64,000 bases of DNA, from contig CM064512.1 of assembly GCA_032716605.1 (NCBI GenBank), positions 26,713,273 through 26,777,272 on the forward strand, written 5' to 3'. This stretch comes from Paralithodes platypus. Its lineage: Eukaryota; Arthropoda; Malacostraca; Decapoda; Lithodidae. The notes under the pieces are model-generated. The model had not been told where the DNA came from and made no database searches. It was given only the letters and a program-made list of their open reading frames with translations. The translations under genes were made by a program, and so were the position numbers. Every line of letters begins with the position of its first letter. Positions within the stretch are counted from its first letter, which is position 1. Below are positions 1-8,515 of this stretch, piece after piece.

Positions 1-932
1 AACTCGTATGCCCGTAGGACAGCTCTCTTCAGTTCTGGGTAGTCAATGCAAGACTCTAAAGGCAGTGCATCATAAGCCTTCAGACCCTTACCCGTAAGTC
101 TTGAGGAGACTAGAGCTGCCCACTTCTCTTCAGGCCAATTATGCTCCCTACACTTCTTCTCAAAACGATTAAAAAATTCTGTGACTTCAGTTTCACTAAA
201 TACCGGCACCAATTTGACTAATTGGGCCAAGGACTGTTCTCTTACTTGGCCCTCACGGCCCATCCGAGTCCCTGTCGACTCTGCACGAGTCTTATCTAAA
301 TCTAATTTAGCACAATATTTCTCCGAGTCGTACCTAAGCTCAGCCTCATGCCTCCTAACCTCAATCTCATGCCTCCTCGTCTCATCCTCCTGCCTCCTGG
401 TCTCATTCTCCTGCTTCCTAGCCTCAATCTCCTGCTTCCTAGCCTCAATCTTAGCAAGCTCAAGTCTAAATACCATATCTGGAGACAGGCAGGAAGAGGG
501 AGCTGCCACTACTGAAGGAGGGGGGGCAAAAACTGGGGAACCACCATGTGCACCACCCGAGGGCACTCCAATCTGCCAATTCTCATCCCTCTGTGGGAGA
601 GTGCTAACCTCCGGTAACTGAGTGGACGGCACTGTGGGAGTCGAGTGAGAGGGGATCTGGGGAGGAACCCCCCCAAACGCCCTCTCCTCCGAAAGCCCAT
701 GTCGCCCACGCAACACCCAGGAAATCAGCTCCCCCTTGGACATCCCTACTACATTGGAAATGCCCAAAACCTTGGCTATCAGGTGCAAGCCACAAACATC
801 CACCCCAGTCAGCCTCTCCTCCGTCACGTGGTACCGCTTACTCACAAAAACTCTAGCATCCTCCTCACTGGTTACTAACGGCACACCTTCAAATGACATC
901 TCTCGCTCATCGTCAGTGCTAATGCACGACAT
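1..932 (-). CDS. gag: Ty3/gypsy Gag, N-terminal part, cut by window edge
   Basis: An open frame runs on the minus strand from an ATG at 932 to the window edge, about 310 codons with no stop. Near the start a short acidic segment reads EEDARVFVSKRYHV. It is the same motif as EEDARMFLQWPV in the gypsy element at 22657-26184 and DEDARVFIESDP in the one at 6289. A charged heptad-like stretch (repeats of EARKQEIE type, about codons 155-195) should form a coiled coil. After it comes the capsid-like segment with VPVFSE..VTEFFNRFEKKC and WAALVSSRLTGKGLKAYDALP, nearly matching the other minus-strand element. Gag forms the virus-like particle of the retrotransposon. The start is chosen because it aligns with the start of the related gag and follows the primer site and LTR by about 200 bases. 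The rest of the element lies outside the window. Confidence 0.85.
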   Translation of the reverse strand, partial: MSCISTDDEREMSFEGVPLVTSEEDARVFVSKRYHVTEERLTGVDVCGLHLIAKVLGISNVVGMSKGELISWVLRGRHGLSEERAFGGVPPQIPSHSTPTVPSTQLPEVSTLPQRDENWQIGVPSGGAHGGSPVFAPPPSVVAAPSSCLSPDMVFRLELAKIEARKQEIEARKQENETRRQEDETRRHEIEVRRHEAELRYDSEKYCAKLDLDKTRAESTGTRMGREGQVREQSLAQLVKLVPVFSETEVTEFFNRFEKKCREHNWPEEKWAALVSSRLTGKGLKAYDALPLESCIDYPELKRAVLRAYE

Positions 933-1127
933 ACTGAAGTCCACAAAAAATTCTCGAGACAAAAGTGTTAAACTTCCTATGCAAGCACTAATTACTAAAT
1001 TAACTGGAGTCTCTTAAATGCTTTACTAATTGCCATACAAAAAAAATATTCTTCAATATGCACACTAAAATACAAACAAACAAATGTTGTACAACTCTGC
1101 AAAAATTTATACTGTTCACAAAATCCT

Positions 1128-1141
1128 AAGCAAGGTCGCCA
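1128..1141 (-). promoter_or_regulatory. Primer binding site, gypsy element I
   Basis: On the minus strand the sequence TGGCGACCTTGC starts two bases inside the LTR edge. Complementarity to the 3' CCA end of a tRNA, in the TGGCGACC form used by 412/mdg1-type elements (tRNA-Arg is the family precedent), marks where minus-strand DNA synthesis starts. The same octamer is found next to the LTRs of the other two gypsy elements here. Confidence 0.75.
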
Positions 1142-1143
1142 TT

Positions 1144-2994
1144 TGTTACGACCTGGCACTCGGGTACACAAGGGCACTCAATCAGGACTCGAGTACGGCT
1201 CGCTGCCACAACGGAAACACACGATCCCAACCCCTGAGTACTGCCAGCCGAACAAAAAACACCAATACCCTCCAGAGTTCAATCTGCTATAACGGGGTAT
1301 ACAAGAACTCGGTACTAGTGTTCAACAACAGACTAATAAAGAGACAGGAATTATCTAGTCTGGTCAACAATCAAACAATGAAGTAAGAAACAACAACACC
1401 AAAGAATAGTGTTGGCCGAAGCCTAAGTAATCCACCCTTGATTAAGAACTTAAGAAGTCCTCCACCCTCTACTTCGGATCGGCACTATTACGTTACGTTA
1501 ATTAATAGTCCTTAAGCATCGAGCAAGGAATCTTCTGAAAAAAGTTAGATGCTTCTCGGATGCTCGTAAGAAGTACTTATCGGATTTTGAACAGTAATTC
1601 AATAAGCAAAAACACTGGCAATTAAATACTATTAAAGGTTTAAATTGGCATAAGAATAATTAAAAGAATATGCAATAGTAAATGGCAAACATTAAAAAGA
1701 AGTACTCCGCAAATGCAACGGCAATAGCCTACTCGGACTGTGCTCGTGGGCCACTAATCACTAAAGTAGCCAAGTGTGCAACACATGAAATCAATAGTGC
1801 ATAAACAATATCATACATAAGGAAAGCTTCAATACTATTCTGTATCTACTAATCGAGTAAAGTCTAGCTGGGGTACTGTGGGCAAAAGGTAGCAGTGACT
1901 GAGCAAAAACGGCTCGTAGCCTAGCGAAGTCCTCACAACTGTTTAAAGTATTACGTTAACACTAACAAGTGCACTTTGAGAAATCCAGATCCCTTGTATC
2001 TGGTTTTCTCCCGGCTCCTTGACAAAGTAAAAACAAACTGTTAATAAAATACAGGGTGGTTAGGCTCTTGCCCTCACGCACTGTAAATTATTAACTCAAC
2101 ACAGTCAGCCGCGAAGACAACCTAGGCTTCACTGAACCGAAACGAGTATGCAGGTTTATCGCTTAACCACTGCATCAAACAACAACTCGTAACACAGAAA
2201 AGCCTTACCCCAGTCTAGCATTACCTAGACTAGCAGAAAACAGGAATAATAATAATAACACACAGGGAAATGCATATACAAGTGCAACAAACATAAATCA
2301 ATCCTATTCTAAGTCAACCCTTCCAAAATAGGCTATCAAATAGGCAAGTATCTCTGAGAACTCAAGCGATAATACGTTGGCTGACTAGCTCTGCACCATC
2401 GGGACCATGGAAGTTAAAAGAGGCAGGGAAAAGAGGAGATAAGAATGTAAGGTAGTACAGAAAGTTCACATCAGTCAGAAGAATATATATAGTTAGCAAG
2501 GGAAATGAGAAGTCGCTCTGCCTAATGAGTTCTGATGAAAAAATGGCTAGACTTCCCTTTTTATACCCGGCCCTCTAGTGAGCCCAACGTGAACTACTAA
2601 GGACCGCCCACTGACAATCATTACGTAATTTCTCTCTCCTCTGGGATAGACAAAGGCTCCCCTAGCACTGAGGGGAGGGGGGAGGGGGAAGTGCTAGTGA
2701 GTTAGGCCCACCTCCCGCATGGCGCACCCACTGACCCCCAACGGTGGCTGCTTCTCCCCCCATCATTACAAATAAGTTTTACACACAATACTTATAACTA
2801 ATGATATAAAATAGAACTCGTTGACTCAGATGAAAACAAAATACATATTCATAATACTTATAGTACAACGGCTCACATGAACTAAGTTAGGAAACTCTAC
2901 ATAGACTACAGCCAAAGTTCCTGCCCTGACGATCCTAGCGAGAGTGGGGCATGACTAGGCGTTCTGTACAGCATGCTCACACTGGACATGCGTC

Positions 2995-2997
<3 letters not shown>
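1144..2997 (-). repeat. 5' LTR of Ty3/gypsy element I
   Basis: The plus-strand ends are TGTTACGAC and GCGTCACA, the same termini as the LTR pair at 20387-22182 and 26394-28176, so the boundaries follow by comparison. Length is about 1.85 kb. On the minus strand a TATAAAAAGG box lies at about 2557-2565, with a TCAGA initiator-like site about 30 bases downstream near 2530, so this is the likely promoter. Poly-purine and CT-rich stretches near 2660-2700 (AGGGGAGGGG type) are part of the LTR. The element landed in a TA repeat, so no target duplication can be read on this side. Confidence 0.8.

Positions 2998-3025
<28 letters not shown>
2998..3025. repeat. (TA)n microsatellite
   Basis: About 14 TA units directly abut the end of the gypsy I LTR and the truncated Penelope-like ORF. 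It was either the insertion target or grew afterwards. Confidence 0.9.
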
Positions 3026-3028
<3 letters not shown>

Positions 3029-3181
3029 AGTAAAGCCAGGTAATAAATTTTCTTTAATACATACGAGGTTGAAAGAAATGGCAATTTCTGCGTTGGAAAT
3101 TTTATTATTCAAAGTTTCCAGGTCTCTGATGAGTTTTCGCTGGGTGGCAGGAAGTAGATGAAGGAGATGAGCAAAATTCAT
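3026..3181 (-). pseudogene. Penelope-like element ORF start, truncated
   Basis: The minus-strand frame starts with ATG at 3181 and reads MNFAHLLHLLPATQRKLIRD, then a segment ending in CIKENLLPGFTN before it runs into the TA repeat. The pattern of basic and hydrophobic residues followed by C-x4-NLLP-x-F resembles the N-terminal region of Penelope-like RT ORFs, as I know that family. Only about 50 codons are left; the RT domain would lie to the left but is replaced by the TA tract and gypsy LTR. It sits downstream, on the same strand, of the GIY-YIG end of another copy (3396-3975), which fits the head-to-tail arrangement common in Penelope elements. Identity as Penelope N-terminus is moderately sure. 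Confidence 0.55.
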
Positions 3182-3219
3182 GGTGGTACAGGGTTACATA
3201 AATGTACATGATGATACAG

Positions 3220-3262
3220 GATATACGACGCGTTTCACTGGACAACCAGCATTATCAAGTAA
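3220..3262 (-). ncRNA. Hammerhead-ribozyme-like motif of Penelope pLTR
   Basis: On the minus strand the order is TTGATAA (3252-3258 on plus), a CTGG-TTGT-CCAG hairpin, GAAA, then CGCG and GTC (3227-3229 on plus). This is the layout of a type I hammerhead ribozyme with a minimal stem III: CUGAUGA core, stem II, GAAA core, GUC cleavage triplet. The first core differs from CUGAUGA by U for C3 and A for G8, which could still pair with each other. Stem I looks weak (UAC/GUA plus imperfect pairs). Hammerheads in Penelope pseudo-LTRs are established; that this copy cleaves is doubtful. Confidence 0.45.
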
Positions 3263-3395
3263 GGAAGGAATGATATAAAAGGTAAACAGGAAGGGTATAT
3301 ATAGAGGGTGGAGGATCAGAGGAGGCGGAAAACAGGGGGCAAAAGTCTGCTATTGGTGGAAGCGTAAATTAGGAGAGAGAAAGGGGTTAACCGCT

Positions 3396-3975
3396 TCACG
3401 CATGCGCACTTGATGCGGGATGGTGGTCAGTAGGTGGGGTCGAAGCTGATTGGCTGCGTGTCGAGGGGCGTGGCCTAAGTTGTGTGGCGCCTGCAGAAGA
3501 CGAAGCTGAAGGAGGTAGCGCGGGGGGCTGCGTCAAGGGCACCGGGGGGCGAGGAGGGGTGTTAGGTCCTGTAGGGTAGTGCCTTTTGGCAGAAGGAAGG
3601 ATCTGAAGGTCCAGAGTTTGGTTGTTGATGTTGGGATGTAAGGCTTGGATATATAAAGCTTCGAGTATAGGTAATCTCCTTGGGTCACTTTCTTTATCGA
3701 GTATGGTGGTGTGTTTCTCTAACTCGTTGCGTGTGAGGTGAGGGTGGTTAGGGGTGAGATAGTGGTCTTTGATGGCTCCATCCTGAAGGAGAAGAGTTAA
3801 CCGACGTGAAAGACGAGTCTGCGTCATACCAATATAGGAATGAGGTCCACAGTCCTCATAATTAAAGGTATGTTGGTAAATGACGTGATCGTCGGTCATC
3901 GGGCTCTTTATCTTGGTGGAGGCTGGTTTGTTGCGGAGAACGAGGTTGGAGGTCTTGGGGGATTTGTAATAAATT
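3396..3975 (-). pseudogene. Penelope-like element C-terminus with GIY-YIG endonuclease
   Basis: The minus-strand frame is open from about 3975 to a stop at 3396. A linker (SPKTSNLVLRNKP) leads to YIGMTQTRLSRRLT, the GIY-YIG nuclease core of Penelope-like elements with its conserved R-x3-R-L, then LTRNELEKHTTIL and RRLPILEALYIQALHPNINNQ, where the E of ILEA is the family's metal-binding residue position. A proline/serine-rich tail of about 65 residues follows. In Penelope elements this nuclease nicks the target for integration; the RT that precedes it is missing here because sequence to the right becomes TA repeat. It is truncated, so called a pseudogene. The family identification is strong. 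Confidence 0.8.
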
Positions 3976-4002
3976 ATTAATTTGATTTTGTTTCCCGGAA
4001 AA

Positions 4003-4028
4003 CATATATATATATATATATAGATACC

Positions 4029-4109
<81 letters not shown>

Positions 4110-4120
4110 TGAATATATAT
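4003..4120. repeat. Long (TA)n microsatellite
   Basis: About 115 bases are almost pure TA, broken by GATACCGT, CAG and CTGAA interruptions. It ends a few bases before the LTR of gypsy element II, which therefore inserted into or beside a TA tract. Confidence 0.9.
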
Positions 4121-4446
4121 ATATTCTGACATACGGAGCCCTGTATGTTAATTTAAGAGTTAGAATTAGAGTTGAAGGAGTGTCAAACTACCCAAGCGGC
4201 GAAGCAGACTAGCGAGCGAACTAGCGAGTGGGAAACCAGCTCGCCCGCATACCAGCAAACAAGCCTTCACACCTGCGTGCGTCATAGGGGACCCTGCAAA
4301 CTACTTTGATGACCCGACGCTATGACATATGATTGACGCCAGGAGCCCCCATTGGTCCACACACCTGCTATGCAACTCGAGGAGCTATGATAGGGGCGCG
4401 CACCATCACTCGCCTCCTGATTCGTTCCTACACCATCATTGTTTAG

Positions 4447-4482
4447 TATATAAAACCCGAGTAGTGGGCATTCAAATCAGTC
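4447..4482 (+). promoter_or_regulatory. LTR core promoter: TATA box plus arthropod initiator
   Basis: TATATAAAA at 4447-4455 lies 30 bases upstream of the A in TCAGTC (4477-4482), the spacing and initiator consensus of arthropod RNA polymerase II promoters. The 3' LTR keeps both, as TATATAAG and TCAGTC near 10928-10963. Transcription of the element should start at about 4479. Confidence 0.6.
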
Positions 4483-4630
4483 TCATTTGGAGTTGGGGAA
4501 GGTGAACTTGCAGCTGGAGGAAGACGGGGTGAAGTATTATAATGGGATTGTGACTGTCAGTCAGATTATATAAGTGTGTGTTAAGTGTGTTCGGTGTAAA
4601 CACTTACGTTATGTTGGTTAGTGAGATATG

Positions 4631-4857
4631 TGATTGGGAATTAACGTTAACGCTACTATTATGTGCTTAACTATTTGATTGGGAATTAACGTTAACGCTA
4701 CTATTATGTGCTTAACTATTTGATTGCGAATTAACGTTAACGCTACTATTTATGTACTTAACTATTTGATTGGGAATTAACGTTAACGCTACTATTTATG
4801 TACTTAACTATTTGATTGGGAATTAACGTTAATGCTACTATTATGTACTTAACTATT
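4631..4857. repeat. Five tandem 45-46-bp units in LTR
   Basis: Units start GATTGGGAATTAACGTTAAC and end in CTTAACTATTT. The fifth is slightly diverged (TTAATG). The same array occurs in the 3' LTR at 11110-11338. Each unit holds the palindrome TTAACGTTAA, a possible protein-binding site downstream of the transcription start. Confidence 0.9.
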
Positions 4858-5657
4858 TTAGTTGACTAACTTGAGGACTAAAGCAACTCTTTAAGTAATT
4901 TGGTTATGATGAAAGTAATACTATTGTTTTATATTAATACTTACGAGTTCTTTCATTTTCTTTTAATTAAGCTTACATTGCTTAATGGTGCTTAGTACGG
5001 TGATGCTATTGTCTCATATTAGTAATATCGCCTTAGACTAACATGGCTGTGTTAATATTACTTCTAGTGATTTCCTAATCTGAAGAAAATTCTTTTAGCT
5101 TCAAAATATTATTTTTGCTTTTCATATTATTTGAGTGAGACCTGAATCGAATCTATGAAGCGATCCTGTAACTTAATTTACTCATAATCAAACCTCAATG
5201 TTACGTGGTTAAGAAATACATTTAACTAATTATTAAATATATATCTAACTTTTGATGTGACTTTGATATTAATCCTGATGATAATAATAATATAATACTA
5301 TTAACGTAAGACAAGAACCAAGAATAATTACATTAAATATAAATAAAAGGACATATAAGAAAACTATCTATTCATTTCAAAAAGGGTAAGAGACAGAAAT
5401 ATTCTTACTTTAATATTTATCTTTCAAGACTTTTTATAGAATTAATAGTCCTGCTTTAGATATAACTTCTTCGGTTAAATAATAATTCTTTATAAATACT
5501 ACATGACTTTAATTAGTTTCAGTATTTTTCATAATTAAAGAGTATCAGTCAATAAAGGGTACTAAGTCCTAAGATCCAAAAGGAAAGGAAGCAACAACAG
5601 GAAAATAATTTTATTAGATTTTACTTTAGTTTTGCCTTCAGCTGACTGATACCTTAA

Positions 5658-6137
5658 CACCTTACGAGCGGCCTATGCGGTTTATTTATATGTACCACCC
5701 AGCGGGGTGTTTTTAGCCAAAATAGGGCTGTTTACGTGATCATTTTCATGCCTAAATAAGACCCAGAACGTAAAACAAGTACCTATCCCTGAAAGGGCAT
5801 AAACAGAGCTTTCGAATGACACCATAACGATCCTTTTATGATGGCTAGTTTTCTTGCAATAACCGTGCAACGCGAGTGCAAAAAGCATGTAATTAGCCAC
5901 TTTCCCGATACAATTCCTTATATAGCGAGTGAGAGAGGGAGGAGGGAGCTGGGATTCGTGTCAGTATGTTCGCCGCGGTGGTCTGGAGCAGTCATACGCT
6001 CGCTACTCTCCTGCCACCACTTGTCTCTCTCTCTCAGCAACATTACGTGCTGAAATTGCCACTCGACCTATGTCGAGCGCCGCCACATAGTCCAGCTTTA
6101 TTTAACTCGACTTATGTGGTGAGCCGCTAATTAAGGG
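5658..6137 (-). mobile_element. piggyBac-type MITE, copy A
   Basis: 480 bp flanked by TTAA on both sides (5654-5657 and 6138-6141). The ends are imperfect inverted repeats: CACCTTACGAGCGGC at one side and, read inward from the other, CCCTTAATTAGCGGC. The 3' LTR at about 11510-11525 is the empty site, reading GATACC-TTAA-TATATATC without the insert. TTAA target duplication plus CCCTT-like ends indicate the piggyBac superfamily. No transposase is encoded; a 72-codon minus-strand frame (5682-5900) is also present in copy B but matches nothing I know. Confidence 0.8.
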
Positions 6138-6209
6138 TTAATATATATCTCTGTGCTATCTAGATTCATCAAGTTAACCACTTGAGGATCAAGATACGTA
6201 ACAGAAGAG

Positions 6210-6225
6210 TGGCGACCTCGCCAGG
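6210..6225 (+). promoter_or_regulatory. Primer binding site, gypsy element II
   Basis: TGGCGACCTCGCCAGG lies six bases after the LTR end. It is the same TGGCGACC start as in the other gypsy elements of the window, so a tRNA-Arg-like primer is likely. Confidence 0.75.
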
Positions 6226-6288
6226 ATTCGTTTCATAGTTTCACTCAGTTTCATTACCGTTTCACTACTTAAAAATCAAATATTAATC

Positions 6289-8046
6289 ATGCCTCAACTA
6301 ATTAATGACGAAGATGCTCGAGTTTTCATAGAATCAGACCCCATAGCCCCTGATATTGACTGTCTGTCAAAATTCGAACTGAAAGTGCTTGCCTCACATC
6401 TCCAGTTAACTGTCTCAAACATGTCTAAAGTAGAGGTGGCTCAGACCATAAAAACCCACATGTTCCCTGTAGAAGGCAAGGAGAGTGACGGAGCAGTTGG
6501 TGGGATCCCGAGTAAACCTAGCCAACTTGATGAACAATTGCCACCTGGTTTGACCGGTGATCAAATATTAGAACTAGCCAGAATAAAAGCAAACACCGAC
6601 TTAGAACTAGCCAGAATAAATGTCGAACAAGCCAGAATAAATGTCGAACAAGCCAGAGCAAATACCGAAGAAGCCAGCATAAAAGCCAGAGCAAATGCCG
6701 AACAAGCCAAAGCAAATATCGAAGAAGCCAGAATAAAGACCGAACATTATGAATATCAATATCGTACGGCTCAACTAAATGTCAATACAAATGATCCCTT
6801 AATTGCTCCCCCTCTGGGATTAGTCATTGTCATTCCACCTTTCACTGAGGATAATGTGCAGGATGTCTTTGTTTTGTTTGAGGAAGTTGCTGGAGGTATG
6901 AAGTGGACAAGAGATCAATGGCCTTTTATGTTACAAACCGTTTTGACAGGGCAGGCTCGAGCCACGTATTTGTCAGAAGTAGCAGAAGTTAGGCAGGATT
7001 ATGACAATCTCAAAGAAGCTATCTTAAAAACCTATCAATTGCAGCCTGAGGCTTACAGGCAATCTTTCCGTAAAAAACAGAAGAAAGTAGAAGAAACCCA
7101 TAAGGTATTTGCCAGGACCATGACTAAAACTTTCAATCATTGGGTCAAGAGTAAGAAAGTCAAAAGCTACAACGATCTGAAGGAGTTGGTCCTGTTAGAA
7201 AATTTCCTATGGAAAATTGATTCTTCTGTATCCTATCATTTAAAGGGGAAAAAGGTAGATTGTCTTGCCGACACTGCTGACATGGCTGACACATACGTTC
7301 TCAACAACAAATTTCGTGGAAAGAAGCCCTACGATAATTCTAGTTCTAATTTTAAGTATCCCAATCACAAATCTGACAGACCCAGTCACAAGCCTATAAC
7401 GTCTTCCCCAGCTAGCCAAAATAGAATTGTTCCCCCAACTAAAAATGAGACTCAGGGCAATGGTAACAGAGGTGGGCCCCAAAGTAATAGTAATGCTCAA
7501 AGAGGGAACGTTCCCGTATCCCCTAAAGTATGTACTTTTTGTGGCATGAGAGGCCACCTATCTTATCAGTGCTGGGCCAAGGAGAAAACCGAGAGATCGG
7601 GGCAGACAGTTGCCGCCATATCTCAAACTCCATATGTGCCTTTAATGCAGGGCTCCCGACAGAAGGAGTACCTAGCACCAAATGTTCCTTTAATGCAGGA
7701 CTCCCGACAGAAGGAGTACCTAGCACCAAAAGTTCCTTTAATGCAGGACTCCCGACAGAAGGAGTACCTAGCAGCTAACGTAAATCATCTAGACAGGGGT
7801 GTAGTAGCATGTGTGGTGCAACCCACTAGGGTTAAGCCAATAATAATTTCACCATCAGTGCAGGACAGTTACCGTCCCTTTATTTCATCTGGCAACGTGA
7901 GATTAAATGGTTGTATGCATGAGGTAAACATTCTGAGAGACACAGGTTCTACTAGCACCCTCATGGTGAATCCTTACACGGAGTGCCCACCTGGCGAACC
8001 AGTTGTAATGAGAGGTGCTGGAGGCCAATTTATGCACACTTGGTAA
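6289..8046 (+). CDS. gag: Ty3/gypsy Gag with SCAN-like capsid, zinc knuckle and protease start
   Basis: 585 codons from ATG 6289, 63 bases after the primer site. Residues 95-165 form an 11-residue repeat of the ARINVEQ type, probably a coiled coil. Residues 195-350 are the capsid region; its end (YRQSFRKKQKKVEETHKVFA, then LVLLENFLWKI and ADTADMADTY) has the layout of a SCAN domain, which is known to derive from Gmr1-like gypsy Gags. A CCHC knuckle (CTFCGMRGHLSYQC) lies near residue 412. Three 16-residue repeats follow at about 450-497. Near the end ILRDTGSTSTLM is the aspartic protease active site (D-T-G). The frame then stops at 8044-8046 inside the protease, because a frameshift moves the rest to the next frame. 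Confidence 0.85.
   Translation: MPQLINDEDARVFIESDPIAPDIDCLSKFELKVLASHLQLTVSNMSKVEVAQTIKTHMFPVEGKESDGAVGGIPSKPSQLDEQLPPGLTGDQILELARIKANTDLELARINVEQARINVEQARANTEEASIKARANAEQAKANIEEARIKTEHYEYQYRTAQLNVNTNDPLIAPPLGLVIVIPPFTEDNVQDVFVLFEEVAGGMKWTRDQWPFMLQTVLTGQARATYLSEVAEVRQDYDNLKEAILKTYQLQPEAYRQSFRKKQKKVEETHKVFARTMTKTFNHWVKSKKVKSYNDLKELVLLENFLWKIDSSVSYHLKGKKVDCLADTADMADTYVLNNKFRGKKPYDNSSSNFKYPNHKSDRPSHKPITSSPASQNRIVPPTKNETQGNGNRGGPQSNSNAQRGNVPVSPKVCTFCGMRGHLSYQCWAKEKTERSGQTVAAISQTPYVPLMQGSRQKEYLAPNVPLMQDSRQKEYLAPKVPLMQDSRQKEYLAANVNHLDRGVVACVVQPTRVKPIIISPSVQDSYRPFISSGNVRLNGCMHEVNILRDTGSTSTLMVNPYTECPPGEPVVMRGAGGQFMHTW
7636..7779 (+). repeat. Three in-frame 48-bp repeats in gag
   Basis: Each unit encodes VPLMQ-(G/D)-SRQKEYLA-(P/A)-(N/K), 16 residues, three times in a row with one or two substitutions. 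The repeats lie between the CCHC knuckle and the protease. A length multiple of three keeps the Gag frame open. Confidence 0.9.
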
Positions 8047-8504
8047 AAGGCGAAATTGAATGTGAGTTACTACAGGGTGAGGCCACCATAGCTTTGTGTA
8101 GGTCCCAAGATATCCCTGTGCCTGGGGTAACACTCCTTTTGGGGAATGATGTAGCAGGTGAGAAGGTCCAACCAGACCCCATTTTGTCACTTTCCCCTGT
8201 TAACGAGCCACTAACCGGTGAGCTCGACAAGGAGATGCCAACAGTTTTCCCTGTGTGTGCTGTCACACGTTCAATGTCTCAAGTAGCAGTTCCCTCAGAC
8301 AGAAATGTACCGAATGTAAGAGTTGATGAAAGGGATGATGAGAGTGTGAATGACACTCCAACTGTGCCTGATGATATGACTGAGGTGGATTTATCTGACA
8401 CCTTTATGGCTCATCTTGACCCTAACGATGACCATGAAACCCCTCCAAATTGTCCTAGTGGCCTGGTAGAGCTACGAGAGATGATAGTGAATGCAAGGAG
8501 TTAG
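8030..8504 (+). pseudogene. Protease C-terminus and linker, frameshifted from gag
   Basis: After the gag frame stops, homology goes on in another frame: a segment with GEIECELLQGEATIAL and then VTLLLGNDVAGEK. The latter is the conserved second half of the retroviral-type aspartic protease (hydrophobic-hydrophobic-LG-N-D), and GGVDLLLGNDFAG occupies this place in the element at 22657-26184. An acidic linker follows and ends at a stop at 8502-8504. A second frameshift at about 8490-8510 leads into the integrase frame. Both shifts look like decay, since the related element reads through this region in one frame. Confidence 0.7.
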
Positions 8505-8515
8505 CTGCCAGGTCC

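Larger units (their letters stand above)
4127..6203 (+). repeat. 5' LTR of Ty3/gypsy element II (with nested MITE)
   Basis: It begins TGACATACGG and ends GTAACA. The 3' LTR at 10608-11582 has the same ends and matches it closely over its first 890 bases and last 70. This copy is 2077 bp because it holds a 480-bp MITE (5658-6137) and about 620 bp (5018-5640) that the 3' LTR lacks. Five tandem 45-46-bp units lie at 4631-4857. A TATATAAAA box at 4447-4455 and a TCAGTC initiator at 4477-4482 form the likely promoter. No clear target duplication is seen, since the flanks are TA-rich. Confidence 0.85.

Noticed and set aside
6518..6715. Tryptophan/leucine-rich minus-strand ORF
   Set aside because: It is the antisense shadow of the coiled-coil repeats of Gag.
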